Part shown: positions 48,743-58,172 of the stretch, piece after piece | Position numbering within the stretch: position 1 is the stretch's first letter | How the letters are laid out: every line of letters begins with the position of its first letter | Origin: Phyllobacterium bourgognense | GTDB lineage: Bacteria; Pseudomonadota; Alphaproteobacteria; Rhizobiales; Rhizobiaceae | DNA length: 64,000 nt | Assembly (NCBI RefSeq): GCF_003337575.1 | Contig: NZ_QPJM01000014.1 | Location: 62,001-126,000, forward strand | Reading direction: 5' to 3' | Position numbers and translations under genes: made by a program | The notes under the pieces: model-generated | The model's database searches: none | Told to the model about the DNA's origin: nothing | Seen by the model: the letters and a program-made list of their open reading frames with translations, nothing else

Positions 48743-49953
48743 CCGGAATGTCTTCGCAGTATCAGCGCACAACAGGTGATGATCCAATGGATGCCTCTGT
48801 CTACCTCAGGAAAGCTGTTTATGGTCGGTGGGCCGTCGCCTGCGCGTTTTTCTTCAACGGCTTCCTCGTCGGCAGCTGGGCGCCGCAAATTCCCGTATTT
48901 ATGGTACGCCTCGGGATCAGCGAATTCACGCTCGGATTGCTCATCCTGGTTTTTGGTATAGGCGCACTCGCTGCCATGCCGTGGTGCGGTTATCTGATCA
49001 GCCGTTTTGGATCGCGGGCGGTCGTAAAAGGCTTTGCGATTTTCTGCTCCTTCTCGCTATTGCTCGTCGCTCTCGCCCCAAACGTCTCGACAGCTGCGCC
49101 AGCCCTGTTTCTCTTCGGTGCTGTGATTGGCGGCATGGATGTGGCGATGAATGCAAATGCGGTGGAGGTGGAGAAAAAGCTTTCGCGGGCGGTCATGTCG
49201 TCATCACATGGATTTTGGAGCCTTGGCGGGTTTGCCGGCGGTGCGCTGGGTGGATTGGTGATCGAAGCGCATGGCCACTTGGCTCATGCGCTGGTGGTTA
49301 CGCTGATCGCTATCCTGCTCGGGATCGTGGCTTTCGGCTACATGATTACAGAAGACGCGCCTGTGGCACAGGAAAAGCACAAGCTTGAGTTCCCGACCAA
49401 TCCATTGATCTATCTCATCGGATTGATGGCGTTGTTTTCCATGGTGCCCGAGGGTTCGGTGCTCGATTGGGCTGCGCTCTATCTTCAGCAGGAGCGTGGC
49501 GCAGACATTGCAACCGCCGGTTTCGCCTTCGCCGCCTTTTCCGGAACAATGTCGATCATGCGCTTTCTCGGCGATGGCGTTCGCAACCGCTTCGGTGCAG
49601 TGAAAACATTGCGCTATTCGGCACTTATCGGCGCAACCGGCATGTTGATAGCCAGTGTCGCTCCCAATTCCTGGATTGCGATACTCGCATTTGCATTCGC
49701 TGGGCTCGGTATCGCAAATATGGTCCCAATCGCCTTCTCGGCAGCAGGAAATCAAAAAGGGACGTCTTCCGGGGTGGCACTCAGCATGGTGACGCTCATG
49801 GGCTATTCGGGTATTCTTGTTGCCCCGTCGGCCATAGGTTTTGTCGGCGGCAGAACCGGATTCGGACCAGTCTATATGGTGCTCGCCGGATTGCTCATCG
49901 TTGTGTTTCTGATGTCCAATCTGGCAAAGAGCGCCGATGTAGACCGATCCTAA
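48739..49953 (+). CDS. MFS transporter
   Basis: A major-facilitator protein of about 404 residues with roughly 12 hydrophobic segments from ACAFFFNGFLVGSWAPQIP to VYMVLAGLLIVVFLMSN. The loop 2-3 motif reads GYLISRFGSRAVVKG, the usual MFS signature A position. Sequence flavour is that of sugar-type permeases (fucose-permease-like or YbjJ-like), with substrate unknown. The start is uncertain: GTG at 48739 overlaps the deoR stop by four bases, while ATG at 48787 has AGGTGA eight bases upstream and gives a protein 16 residues shorter. A DeoR-MFS coupled pair suggests carbohydrate uptake. Confidence 0.87.
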   Translation: MTGMSSQYQRTTGDDPMDASVYLRKAVYGRWAVACAFFFNGFLVGSWAPQIPVFMVRLGISEFTLGLLILVFGIGALAAMPWCGYLISRFGSRAVVKGFAIFCSFSLLLVALAPNVSTAAPALFLFGAVIGGMDVAMNANAVEVEKKLSRAVMSSSHGFWSLGGFAGGALGGLVIEAHGHLAHALVVTLIAILLGIVAFGYMITEDAPVAQEKHKLEFPTNPLIYLIGLMALFSMVPEGSVLDWAALYLQQERGADIATAGFAFAAFSGTMSIMRFLGDGVRNRFGAVKTLRYSALIGATGMLIASVAPNSWIAILAFAFAGLGIANMVPIAFSAAGNQKGTSSGVALSMVTLMGYSGILVAPSAIGFVGGRTGFGPVYMVLAGLLIVVFLMSNLAKSADVDRS

Positions 49954-49954
49954 A

Positions 49955-50048
49955 GCAATTCCAGGAAAAGTGGGAACCAATTTTCCGTCCGGAATTGCAT
50001 AAAAACAAAGAGTTAGAGCAATTCCGTGATTCGAAGAAAAACGGAATT
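49955..50048. repeat. GCAATTCC palindromic intergenic repeat
   Basis: GCAATTCC (49955-49962) pairs with GGAATTGC (49991-49998), enclosing GGAAAA and TTTTCC as an inner stem. A second unit has AATTCCGT (50020-50027) pairing with ACGGAATT (50041-50048). The element fills the gap between the convergent MFS and patatin genes. I recall this family as a common dispersed palindrome in Brucella, Ochrobactrum and relatives, probably forming mRNA 3' hairpins. Confidence 0.7.
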
Positions 50049-50061
50049 ATTCGAGAGACGA

Positions 50062-51183
50062 CTAAGCGCGCCGGGCGACAGTGGCGGGCTTTTTCCGCTG
50101 CAGGAGAAAATCGCTCACGCGTTTGCCGGGCTTGTGAGACTTCAGTCCGACGCTCATTTCCGGTGTCAACTCGCTGGTCAGATCGAGTGTGGCATGTTCG
50201 CCGACAGCATCGAAATTTTCCTCCAGCCAATCGCCTGCGGCTGCTCGGCCAAGATCGCGCAAATATTCAAGGAACGCCCATTCGGCGTTGATTTTGGACG
50301 ACGAAGACAGGCCCTCGAGCGCTTCGTCGGCGTCGATGCGGTGCATTCGAATGTTGCGGTATTCACCATGCTCCAGCCTTCCAGCTTTGATCAGCGAATT
50401 GACGAATGCAATCGAACGGAACTCACGTAGAAGGGCAGCATTGAAGGTAATCTCATCGATGCGGTCGGTTATTTCGCGTGCTGTCTTGGGGGTGCCGCGT
50501 CTTTCGATCGGATTGATCTGGACCAAGAGGACGTCTTCACTCTCACTCGAATAGAAGAACGGGTACAGCGCCGGATTGCCGCCATAGCCGCCATCCCAAT
50601 AAGGTTCGCCGTCAATTTCCACTGCCTGAAAAATATATGGAAGGCAGGCTGACGCCATGACCACATCTGCATTGAGTTCCGATTGCGAAAAGACACGCAG
50701 CCGCCCGCTCTCTACATTAGTCGCAGAAACGAAGAGCTTGAATTGAGAACAGGCCCGTACCCGGTTGAAATCGATTTCCTTTTCAACCACGTCCCGTAGG
50801 GGGTTGAGATTGAATGGATTGAACTCGTAGGGAGAAAACAATCGGGAAAACTGTTCGAACAGGTTGTAGCCGAGTCCATGTTCAACTGACCAGTTGCCGA
50901 AGAATCGATCCCATGGAGTGCGCTGGACAGGGCTGAATTGCCCTGTTCGCCCCACCGCCCGCCAGAATTCGTGCAACTTTGCCCGGGCGCCTTCAGCTCC
51001 ATTGTGTGACCACCCGTCGGCGAGGGCTACGGCGTTCATTGCACCTGCACTGGTGCCGGATATGCCTTCGATTGTCAGTCGGCCATCCTCGAGGATGCGG
51101 TCGAGAACGCCCCAAGTGAAGGCCCCGTGCGAACCACCGCCTTGAAGCGCGATGTTGATTGTCTTCGATTTTACCTTTGTCAC
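50062..51183 (-). CDS. Patatin-like phospholipase
   Basis: A 373-residue cytoplasmic lipase-type hydrolase with a Ser-Asp dyad. The oxyanion motif is LQGGGSHGAF, the nucleophile Ser45 lies in GISGTSAGAMN, and the catalytic aspartate is in YWDGGYGGNP. There is no signal peptide or membrane segment. Its ATG overlaps the bdhA stop by four bases, indicating translational coupling to a polyhydroxybutyrate-cycle gene. The link suggests action on lipids or the PHB granule surface, which is inference. It converges on the MFS gene across a palindromic repeat. Confidence 0.9.
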   Translation of the reverse strand: MTKVKSKTINIALQGGGSHGAFTWGVLDRILEDGRLTIEGISGTSAGAMNAVALADGWSHNGAEGARAKLHEFWRAVGRTGQFSPVQRTPWDRFFGNWSVEHGLGYNLFEQFSRLFSPYEFNPFNLNPLRDVVEKEIDFNRVRACSQFKLFVSATNVESGRLRVFSQSELNADVVMASACLPYIFQAVEIDGEPYWDGGYGGNPALYPFFYSSESEDVLLVQINPIERRGTPKTAREITDRIDEITFNAALLREFRSIAFVNSLIKAGRLEHGEYRNIRMHRIDADEALEGLSSSSKINAEWAFLEYLRDLGRAAAGDWLEENFDAVGEHATLDLTSELTPEMSVGLKSHKPGKRVSDFLLQRKKPATVARRA

Positions 51184-51959
51184 TGCGCTGTCCAGCCACC
51201 ATCGACGGAAATGGAGGTTCCGGTGATCTGCGCGGCGGCGTCGCTGGCGAGGAATACGACGGTTGCGCCAATTTGATCCACAGTCGCAAACTCCTTGGTA
51301 GCCTGCTTGTCGAGCATGACCTCGCGGATAACGGTCGCACGATCCATATCATGCGCTTTCATCTGATCAGGTATCTGCGCCTCGACGAGCGGCGTAAGTA
51401 CGTAACCGGGACAGATTGCATTGCTCGTGATGTGTTTTTCCGCAACTTCCAGCGCAACAGTCTTGGTAAAGCCAAGGACGCCATGCTTAGCCGCGACATA
51501 GGCGGATTTGAAGGGCGAGGCCCTCAGCCCATGAGCTGACGCAATATTTATGATGCGCCCCCACCCAGCCTTCTTCATGTAAGGCAAGGCGGCAGCGGTC
51601 GTATGGAAGGCAGACGTCAAATTAATCGCGATGATCGCATCCCATTTTTCAGTAGGGAATTCGTCAACAGGGGCGACGAACTGAATGCCAGCATTATTCA
51701 CAAGAACGTCCAGAGTGCCAAAGGCCTCAGCTGCTTTATCGATCAGGGCACGGCATTCAGCACCATTCGACATGTCTGCCTTGATGTAGGCAACACTGAC
51801 ACCATGTTTATCGGCGATTTCTCGAGCGAGTGCATGATCTTCGGGCCGATCAGTGAATGAGTTGATCACAACATTGTATCCTGCCGCAGCAAGAGCATGC
51901 GCGGAACCGAGCCCAATGCCGGAATTCGAGCCTGTAACGACTGCGGTCTTTTTGGCCAT
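51180..51959 (-). CDS. bdhA: 3-hydroxybutyrate dehydrogenase
   Basis: A 259-residue short-chain dehydrogenase that oxidises D-3-hydroxybutyrate to acetoacetate with NAD. The cofactor motif is TGSNSGIGLG, with NNAG in VNNAGIQFVAPVDEF. The catalytic set is Ser in NIASAHGL, Tyr in SAYVAAKHG and the following Lys. NAICPGYVLTPLVEAQIPDQ is characteristic of bacterial BdhA. It heads a two-gene operon with the patatin gene. The upstream spacer shared with ispG contains four TGCA tetramers, perhaps PhaR-type sites. Confidence 0.94.
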   Translation of the reverse strand: MAKKTAVVTGSNSGIGLGSAHALAAAGYNVVINSFTDRPEDHALAREIADKHGVSVAYIKADMSNGAECRALIDKAAEAFGTLDVLVNNAGIQFVAPVDEFPTEKWDAIIAINLTSAFHTTAAALPYMKKAGWGRIINIASAHGLRASPFKSAYVAAKHGVLGFTKTVALEVAEKHITSNAICPGYVLTPLVEAQIPDQMKAHDMDRATVIREVMLDKQATKEFATVDQIGATVVFLASDAAAQITGTSISVDGGWTAQ

Positions 51960-51988
51960 GATTATTTCCTTGATTGATCAACCGTGCG

Positions 51989-52075
51989 TGCAGAAGGCCG
52001 ACAGAATATATTGCATCGCAGCAAAATTGCTAGATGTGCAGTATGAACACTTTGTCATCCAAGCTCTGTAGTGCA
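51989..52075. promoter_or_regulatory. TGCA-rich spacer upstream of bdhA and ispG
   Basis: Four TGCA tetramers lie at 51989, 52012, 52037 and 52072 in an 87-base stretch of the 196-base divergent spacer. PhaR proteins are reported to favour TGCA-containing sites, so this may be a PhaR target. It is a count by eye and not tested against background. Confidence 0.3.
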
Positions 52076-52155
52076 GGTGTAGCCATCCTCGGTAAGTACG
52101 GAGTTGACAAATGATGATAGCTGCGCCACCTGAACGGCATATCTGGAGCTTGACG

Positions 52156-53412
52156 ATGTCAGACTATTACTCGCAACCTTTTGGCCGCCGGTCGTCGGTC
52201 GGTGTCGATGTGGGCGGCGTCATGGTGGGTGGCGGCGCGCCGGTTGTCGTTCAATCGATGACCAATACGGATACCGCCGATGTGGATGGTACTGTGGCGC
52301 AGGTTGCCGCTCTTTCCAGAGCGGGCTCGCAGATCGTCCGCATTACAGTTGACCGTGATGAATCGGCTGCAGCTGTACCGAAGATACGTGAACGCCTTGA
52401 CCGGCTGGGTCTCCCGGTCCCGCTCGTGGGTGACTTCCACTATATCGGCCACAAGCTTCTGGCTGACCATCCCGCTTGTGCCGAGGCGTTAGCCAAGTAT
52501 CGTATCAATCCAGGCAACGTTGGATTCAAGGACAAGAAGGACGCACAGTTCGGCGCCATCATCGAAATGGCAATCCGCTACGACAAGCCGGTTCGCATCG
52601 GTGTAAACTGGGGTTCGCTCGATCAGGAACTGCTGACTGCCCTGATGGACCAGAATCATGCCGCTGGCGCGCCCCTGACTGCGGATGCTGTAACGCGGGA
52701 AGCGATTGTGCAGTCGGCGCTCATTTCATCGCAACTTGCTGAAGAGATCGGCCTGCCGCGTTCGAGAATCATTCTCTCGGCAAAAGTAAGCCAGGTTCAG
52801 GATCTGATTGCGGTTTATGCCGAATTGGCACGACGGTGTGACCACGCGTTGCATCTTGGGCTGACCGAAGCCGGCATGGGTACAAAGGGCATCGTGGCTT
52901 CTTCGGCCGCGATGGGCATTCTGTTGCAACAGGGTATTGGTGACACGATCCGCATTTCGCTGACGCCGGAACCGGGCGGCGATCGTACTCGCGAAGTCCA
53001 GGTGGCGCAGGAACTCTTGCAAACTATGGGCTTTCGGCAATTTATCCCGATAGTCGCCGCATGTCCTGGCTGCGGCCGCACGACGTCAACGGTGTTCCAG
53101 GAACTGGCCCAATCGATCCAGAGCGATATCCGCACCAATATGCCGATCTGGCGCGAAAAATATCCAGGTGTTGAAGCGCTGAACGTCGCCGTCATGGGAT
53201 GCATAGTCAATGGTCCCGGCGAGTCTAAAATGGCCGATATCGGCATTTCGCTGCCGGGCACCGGCGAAACACCGTCCGCCCCCGTATTTGTTGACGGCAA
53301 GAAGGTTGCAACCTTGCGTGGCGCCGGTATCGCTCAGGAATTCCAGAAAATGGTGGCAGATTACATCGAAAACCGCTTCGGTCTTGGCGCGGGCTCGCAC
53401 GCGGCAGAATAG
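52156..53412 (+). CDS. ispG: 4-hydroxy-3-methylbut-2-enyl diphosphate synthase (GcpE)
   Basis: An iron-sulfur enzyme of the MEP isoprenoid pathway (418 residues). The N-terminal TIM-barrel part has [17 protein letters not shown] and [11 protein letters not shown]. The [4Fe-4S] ligands are in [17 protein letters not shown] and [10 protein letters not shown]. The start at MSDYYSQP has GGAG eight bases upstream; a frame 15 codons longer is not supported. It is convergent with ispA, a later isoprenoid gene, with only 3 bases between the stops. Confidence 0.97.
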   Translation: MSDYYSQPFGRRSSVGVDVGGVMVGGGAPVVVQSMTNTDTADVDGTVAQVAALSRAGSQIVRITVDRDESAAAVPKIRERLDRLGLPVPLVGDFHYIGHKLLADHPACAEALAKYRINPGNVGFKDKKDAQFGAIIEMAIRYDKPVRIGVNWGSLDQELLTALMDQNHAAGAPLTADAVTREAIVQSALISSQLAEEIGLPRSRIILSAKVSQVQDLIAVYAELARRCDHALHLGLTEAGMGTKGIVASSAAMGILLQQGIGDTIRISLTPEPGGDRTREVQVAQELLQTMGFRQFIPIVAACPGCGRTTSTVFQELAQSIQSDIRTNMPIWREKYPGVEALNVAVMGCIVNGPGESKMADIGISLPGTGETPSAPVFVDGKKVATLRGAGIAQEFQKMVADYIENRFGLGAGSHAAE

Positions 53413-53415
53413 TTA

Positions 53416-54336
53416 CTAGCTCTGCCTTTCGGCAATAAAGCGCGCCGCATCCCTAAGCAGGGCTGCTTGCTCACCAAAGGGGGCAAGGAGCTCTTCCGCC
53501 TGCGCGATCAGACCGACCAACTGGCGTTGAGTCCACTCGATGCCATGCATGGAGACTAGTGTCGCCTTGCCTGCCGCGGCATCTTTGCGCGTCGCCTTGC
53601 CCATGTGGCTCGCATCAGCTGTAACATCGAGCAGATCATCGGCAAGTTGGAAGGCGAGGCCAATGGCAGCGCCGTATTCCGCCAGCCGCTCGCGGTCCTC
53701 AAGGCTGGCGTGGCCGACGATAGCACCGGCCTCGCAGGCAAAACGGATCAGTGCTCCGGTCTTCATCGCCTGCAAGCGGATAATGCCTTGTTCGTTTGGT
53801 TTGACCTTCTCCGCCTCAAGATCGAGCGCTTGGCCACCCACCATGCCTCCGACGCCTGCGGCACGGGCGAGCGTCGCGATCAGCGCTATTCTTGCTTGGG
53901 GATCAAGTTCAGTTTCCTCGCTGGCAATCAATTCGAAGGCATAGGTTAAAAGGCTATCTCCAGCAAGGATGGCAGTGGCTTCATCGAATTTCCGATGCAC
54001 CGTCGGTTGGCCGCGCCGCAGGTCATCATTGTCCATGGCTGGCAGATCATCGTGGACGAGAGAATAGCTGTGAATGCATTCGAGCGCCGCAGCAACGCGC
54101 AAAGCGGCAAGATTATCCGCTTTAAAAAGAGCAGCGCTTTCCATAACCAGAAACGGTCGAAGGCGCTTGCCCCCATTCAATACACTGTGGCGTATTGCAG
54201 CCATCAATCGGGGCGGCCGACTAATCTCGCCGGTTTGCGGGCGATCCGACAGCAAATTACCTAGTAGCGCTTCGACTGAAGCTGCGCGCTGCTGCAAGGT
54301 TATCTGGAACAACGAGAAATCCCGATCTGTCATCAT
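53416..54336 (-). CDS. ispA: Polyprenyl synthetase, probable farnesyl diphosphate synthase
   Basis: A trans-prenyltransferase of about 306 residues. The first aspartate-rich motif is LVHDDLPAMDNDDLRRG and the second is FQLADDLLDVTAD. GGKRLRPFLV and QALDLEAEK are also typical of the IspA group, which makes C15 farnesyl diphosphate; the chain-length region before the first motif (LECIHSYSL) is consistent. The start is uncertain among two consecutive ATGs (54336, 54333), with no strong ribosome site. Product length is by family resemblance. Confidence 0.92.
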   Translation of the reverse strand: MMTDRDFSLFQITLQQRAASVEALLGNLLSDRPQTGEISRPPRLMAAIRHSVLNGGKRLRPFLVMESAALFKADNLAALRVAAALECIHSYSLVHDDLPAMDNDDLRRGQPTVHRKFDEATAILAGDSLLTYAFELIASEETELDPQARIALIATLARAAGVGGMVGGQALDLEAEKVKPNEQGIIRLQAMKTGALIRFACEAGAIVGHASLEDRERLAEYGAAIGLAFQLADDLLDVTADASHMGKATRKDAAAGKATLVSMHGIEWTQRQLVGLIAQAEELLAPFGEQAALLRDAARFIAERQS

Positions 54337-54503
54337 GGTCAGCCAATTGCCGATAAATCGGCTTCCGGTCAATGGCCCCTGCGCAAACGCGATTGCATTT
54401 CTGCAGTGGTCTCTGTGTGTACGGCTCAGAAAATCGTAGAAAGAATTCCCTTCTGTTGCTCTTTGCTTTATGTCCGACAGGAATATTCAAATGGAAGATA
54501 TGT

Positions 54504-55241
54504 GTGGCAAGGCTTCTCGTCAGAAACAAGCGGGGCAGAGGTTATCTGGTCAATCCTGGACGTTCGCCCGTCGGGCGCGCCGTGCGCTATCTGATTCTGG
54601 GGGGAATCATATTGATCATGTTGCCGATTATCCTGCTCAGTCTCTACCGATTGCCCTTCATTCATCCGATTTCTACGTTGATGGTGAAAGATATTGTGAC
54701 GTTTTCTGGTTATGATCGCCGCTGGGTGCCACTCGACCGGATATCTCCATCTCTCGTCAATTCGGTGATGATGTCTGAGGATGCGAGGTTTTGTTTTCAC
54801 AATGGCGTTGACTGGGATGCATTGAATTCCGTCGTTTCGGATACGATTGACGGCGAACAGACGCGGGGCGCATCGACGATTCCGATGCAGACAGCCAAAA
54901 ACCTGTTCCTGTGGACAAGTCGCTCATTCATCCGCAAAGGACTGGAAGTACCCCTGGCTGTGCTGACGGATCTCATTCTGCCCAAACAGCGGTTGCTGGA
55001 AATCTACCTGAACATCGCTGAATGGGGCCCCGGCATTTATGGTATCGAGGCCGCGTCGCAATATCATTTCAAGACAAGCGCAGCAAAGCTTTCGCCGCGT
55101 CAGGCCGCTTATCTTGCGGTGACGTTGCCTAATCCAATTGTGCGCAACCCAGCGCGGCCTGGCCGTGGTATGCAGACATTGGCACGGGTCAACGAACGCA
55201 GAGCACGTGGCGCCGGAGCCTATGTCGGATGCGTGAACTAG
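54504..55241 (+). CDS. mtgA: Monofunctional biosynthetic peptidoglycan transglycosylase
   Basis: A GT51 glycosyltransferase that polymerises lipid II without a transpeptidase domain. From the GTG at 54504 it has 245 residues, the normal MtgA length. One membrane segment ([19 protein letters not shown]) is followed by the catalytic glutamate in [16 protein letters not shown] and the second conserved block [36 protein letters not shown] completes the family motifs. A frame starting at 54372 would add 44 unlike residues overlapping the ispA start. It is followed 164 bases later by rpmF, a common rhizobial neighbour. Confidence 0.93.
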   Translation: MARLLVRNKRGRGYLVNPGRSPVGRAVRYLILGGIILIMLPIILLSLYRLPFIHPISTLMVKDIVTFSGYDRRWVPLDRISPSLVNSVMMSEDARFCFHNGVDWDALNSVVSDTIDGEQTRGASTIPMQTAKNLFLWTSRSFIRKGLEVPLAVLTDLILPKQRLLEIYLNIAEWGPGIYGIEAASQYHFKTSAAKLSPRQAAYLAVTLPNPIVRNPARPGRGMQTLARVNERRARGAGAYVGCVN

Positions 55242-55405
55242 GTGAATCTGCCGATAAAAGCCCGGGCGACAAAAAATATGCGAGTCCTGCTGGTCAAAAG
55301 CCCTCAGGACGTGTATAGCCCCACCGAACTTTCCGGAATTTTGTCCATTGCGACAGGCTCAATCGGGCCAGTGCCGGATTTTGACTGATTACTGGAGCTG
55401 GAACA

Positions 55406-55588
55406 ATGGCTGTACCTAAACGAAAAACTTCTCCGTCGAAGCGCGGCATGCGCCGTTCCGCTGACGCGCTGAAGGCACCGACTTACGTCGAAGACAAGAA
55501 TTCAGGCGAACTGCGCCGTCCGCATCACGTCGATCTGAAGACCGGCATGTACCGTGGCCGTCAGGTTCTGACGCCGAAGGAAGGCTAA
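55406..55588 (+). CDS. rpmF: 50S ribosomal protein L32
   Basis: A 60-residue L32 of the large subunit: [20 protein letters not shown] to the C-terminal [10 protein letters not shown]. It lacks the zinc-binding cysteines, as in other alphaproteobacterial L32 proteins. TGGAG lies about eight bases before the ATG. It is monocistronic, ending at a strong terminator. Confidence 0.97.
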   Translation: MAVPKRKTSPSKRGMRRSADALKAPTYVEDKNSGELRRPHHVDLKTGMYRGRQVLTPKEG

Positions 55589-55608
55589 TCCTCTTCCGAA
55601 TTCGCACT

Positions 55609-55640
55609 AAAAAGACCGGCCGCTGTGCCGGTCTTTTTTT
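55609..55640 (+). terminator. Rho-independent terminator after rpmF
   Basis: AAAAAGACCGGC pairs with GCCGGTCTTTTT around a 6-base loop, followed by T bases. The A-rich left arm would also let it serve the convergent cupin gene. Confidence 0.88.
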
Positions 55641-55664
55641 GGTGCGATGCGCCCAGTACTTGAG

Positions 55665-55943
55665 CTATTTCAGCTCGATCTCGATAAAAGCATATTCAAC
55701 ATCATTGGCGTTAACGACATCGTGCTCGACGCCCTCAGTCCGGAAATAGGGCACGCCCTTTTTCATTTCAGCAAATGATTCGCCGTCCTTCGTCACCAGC
55801 TTGACCCGTCCGTCCATAAGCGGGACGACGACATAATCATGCGCGTGCCGATGCCAACCCGTGTTCTCTCCGACAGCAAAACGATACTCGGTAACGACAA
55901 CGCGCTCATTGTCAATGAATACCGTTGCTTTCGCCGCTGCCAT
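55665..55943 (-). CDS. Small cupin-domain protein
   Basis: A 92-residue single-domain cupin. The metal-binding motif is partly visible as TGWHRHAHDYVVVPL (three histidines) with a second half around YFRTEGVEHDVVNA. Such small cupins bind metals or small ligands, and no specific function can be assigned. It lies between rpmF (convergent) and phaR (same strand, 44-base gap). Fit to the cupin fold is good; the role is unknown. Confidence 0.85.
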   Translation of the reverse strand: MAAAKATVFIDNERVVVTEYRFAVGENTGWHRHAHDYVVVPLMDGRVKLVTKDGESFAEMKKGVPYFRTEGVEHDVVNANDVEYAFIEIELK

Positions 55944-55987
55944 ACCGAGTACTCCGCCGTTGATTGTTAGCCTGTACCCAGCGATCG

Positions 55988-56596
55988 CTATTTATCGAGG
56001 GAGTCGAGTTTGCGCTGCATAGCGGCAATCTGCTCCTTCAACTCATCAAGACCCGTATCCTTTGCAGGTTTCTCGGGCGTGGGTGCAGCATCGGGCTCAG
56101 AAGTGGTGGTCTTGTTCAAGGGAAAAGGCGTGAACATGCGCATGGCATGCTGCAACATTTCCGTGTTGCGACGCACCTGCTCTTCGACCAATTTGAGCGG
56201 GGCGCTAACATTCATCATGTCCATCGGCGTCTTGCCGAATGCCGCCGTCAGCTGCTCGCGCATGCGCTCCTGCTCCTTTGCAAAGGCTGACATGGACTGC
56301 TCAAGAAACGTTGGAAGTACAACCTGCATTTGATCGCCATAATAGGCAATCAATTGGCGCAGGAACGGAATAGGCAGCATGTTCTGCCCGTCTTTGTTTT
56401 CGAGCTCGAAGATAATCTGGGTGAGAACCGAGTGAGTAATGTCCTCGCCAGTCTTTGCATCCTGAACCGTAAAGTCCTCGTTGCGCTTTACCATCTCGGC
56501 CAGGTCTTCCAACGTCACGTAAGTACTTGTTCCGGTGTTGTAGAGACGCCGGTTGGCGTATTTTTTTATGACGATGTCCCCGGTTTTCGCTGCCAT
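55988..56596 (-). CDS. phaR: Polyhydroxyalkanoate synthesis repressor PhaR
   Basis: A 202-residue regulator of PHB metabolism. The N-terminal PHB_acc_N DNA-binding domain reads IVIKKYANRRLYNTGTSTYV, with TVQDAKTGEDITHSVLTQII. The next domain (LPIPFLRQLIAYYGDQMQVV) is the PHB_acc repeat that senses the polymer. The C-terminus is a charged helical segment ending KEQIAAMQRKLDSLDK. GGGGAG lies upstream. It is divergent from phaA, its usual target, and its product represses phasin and synthesis genes until it binds nascent PHB granules. Confidence 0.95.
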   Translation of the reverse strand: MAAKTGDIVIKKYANRRLYNTGTSTYVTLEDLAEMVKRNEDFTVQDAKTGEDITHSVLTQIIFELENKDGQNMLPIPFLRQLIAYYGDQMQVVLPTFLEQSMSAFAKEQERMREQLTAAFGKTPMDMMNVSAPLKLVEEQVRRNTEMLQHAMRMFTPFPLNKTTTSEPDAAPTPEKPAKDTGLDELKEQIAAMQRKLDSLDK

Positions 56597-56699
56597 TGCT
56601 CAACTCCCCAAAACTTCGTTTCCTCCGCCGAATTTGCGTGCCGGCTTACGGATAGACTTGAGAGGATAGGGGCAAAGTGCGCCAATTCAAAGCGATTTG

Positions 56700-56740
56700 T
56701 GCATTGCATTCAACGCAGTGCGTTGCGTCCAATGCTGCAG
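56700..56740. promoter_or_regulatory. Candidate PhaR sites upstream of phaA
   Basis: TGCATTGCA (56700-56708) and TGCTGCAG (56733-56740) give three TGCA tetramers in 41 bases, in the 261-base spacer between divergent phaR and phaA. This resembles the TGCA-centred sites reported for PhaR. The spacer also carries an imperfect repeat of GCAGTGCG. Confidence 0.4.
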
Positions 56741-56857
56741 TGCGATGAGCGATATTTGCGTCTGATACTTAAATGGGCCTTGTCAAACTGTTGAAGGCAG
56801 CTAATTCTGACCGATATATGCTTTATGAATTCAGAATGACAAATATGAGGAAACGTT

Positions 56858-58042
56858 ATGACCCAATCTATCGTCATCGCCAGTGCCGCCCGTACCCCTG
56901 TTGGATCGTTCAACGGTGCGTTTGCCAATGTTCCGGCACATGAGCTGGGCGCAGCCGTCATCAAGGAAGTTCTGAGCCGCGCTGGGGTCGACGGGGCGGA
57001 CGTCGATGAGGTGATCATGGGGCAGGTGCTCGGCGCTGGCGAAGGCCAGAACCCGGCGAGACAGGCAGCAATGGCCGCCGGTATCCCGCAGGAAGCGACC
57101 GCTTGGGGCCTGAACCAGGTTTGCGGTTCCGGATTGCGCGCGGTTGCTCTTGGCATGCAACAAATTGCCATGGGTGATGCCAATATTGTCGTTGCCGGAG
57201 GTCAGGAATCGATGTCCTTGTCACCCCATTGCGCGCATCTTCGCAGTGGTACCAAAATGGGCGACATGAAGCTGATCGACACGATGATCAAGGATGGCTT
57301 GACCGATGCATTCCACGGTTATCACATGGGTATTACGGCCGAAAACATCGCCACCAAGTGGCAGTTGACCCGCGAGGAGCAGGACAAGTTCGCGCTCGGC
57401 TCGCAGAACAAAGCCGAGGCAGCTCAAAAGGCTGGCAAGTTCAAGGATGAAATCGTGCCGTTTACGGTTAAAACGCGCAAAGGCGACGTTGTCGTCGCTG
57501 ACGATGAATATATCCGTCATGGAGCAACACTGGACTCACTGGCGAAGTTGCGGCCGGCTTTCGACAAGGACGGGACTGTGACTGCAGGCAATGCATCGGG
57601 TCTCAATGACGGGGCCGCCGCGGTTGTGCTGATGAGCGAGGAAGAAGCCAAGCGCCGCGGTATCAAGCCACTGGCAAGGATCGCATCCTGGGCAACAGCT
57701 GGCGTTGACCCATCCATTATGGGCACGGGCCCTATTCCTGCTTCGCGCAAGGCTCTGGAGAAGGCGGGCTGGACAGCAGACGATCTTGATCTCGTCGAGG
57801 CGAACGAAGCGTTTGCGGCACAAGCCTGCGCCGTCAACAAGGACCTGGGGTTCAACCCCGACATAGTCAATGTAAATGGTGGCGCAATTGCCATCGGCCA
57901 TCCAATTGGCGCCTCCGGTGCTCGCGTTCTCAACACATTGTTGTTCGAGTTGAAGCGTCGCAACGGCACAAAGGGCCTCGCTACGCTTTGCATCGGCGGC
58001 GGCATGGGTGTCGCGCTTTGCGTAGAGCGCATCAAGGACTAA
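56858..58042 (+). CDS. phaA: Acetyl-CoA C-acetyltransferase (beta-ketothiolase)
   Basis: A 394-residue thiolase that condenses two acetyl-CoA to acetoacetyl-CoA, the first PHB step. The acylated cysteine lies in [14 protein letters not shown]. The second active-site histidine is in [20 protein letters not shown], and the catalytic cysteine is in [12 protein letters not shown]. Length and motifs are standard for biosynthetic thiolases. AGGAAACGTT precedes the ATG. phaB follows after 130 bases containing a hairpin. Confidence 0.97.
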   Translation: MTQSIVIASAARTPVGSFNGAFANVPAHELGAAVIKEVLSRAGVDGADVDEVIMGQVLGAGEGQNPARQAAMAAGIPQEATAWGLNQVCGSGLRAVALGMQQIAMGDANIVVAGGQESMSLSPHCAHLRSGTKMGDMKLIDTMIKDGLTDAFHGYHMGITAENIATKWQLTREEQDKFALGSQNKAEAAQKAGKFKDEIVPFTVKTRKGDVVVADDEYIRHGATLDSLAKLRPAFDKDGTVTAGNASGLNDGAAAVVLMSEEEAKRRGIKPLARIASWATAGVDPSIMGTGPIPASRKALEKAGWTADDLDLVEANEAFAAQACAVNKDLGFNPDIVNVNGGAIAIGHPIGASGARVLNTLLFELKRRNGTKGLATLCIGGGMGVALCVERIKD

Positions 58043-58051
58043 CGGGGCTTC

Positions 58052-58079
58052 ACCGGCTCAATATTATTGGGCCGGTTTT
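58052..58079 (+). terminator. Hairpin between phaA and phaB
   Basis: A ten-pair stem (ACCGGCTCAA with TTGGGCCGGT, one T-G pair) closes a 5-base loop and is followed by TTTTA. It has the form of a rho-independent terminator, sitting only 9 bases after phaA and 94 before phaB. Confidence 0.65.
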
Positions 58080-58172
58080 ATGTCGACGGTTGCTGGTCCA
58101 ACCAATCAGCCGTTTCACGTTTTCATAGTCGCGCTGCGTTATACGAGATCAGTTTCAGGGAGGTATGGGCAA

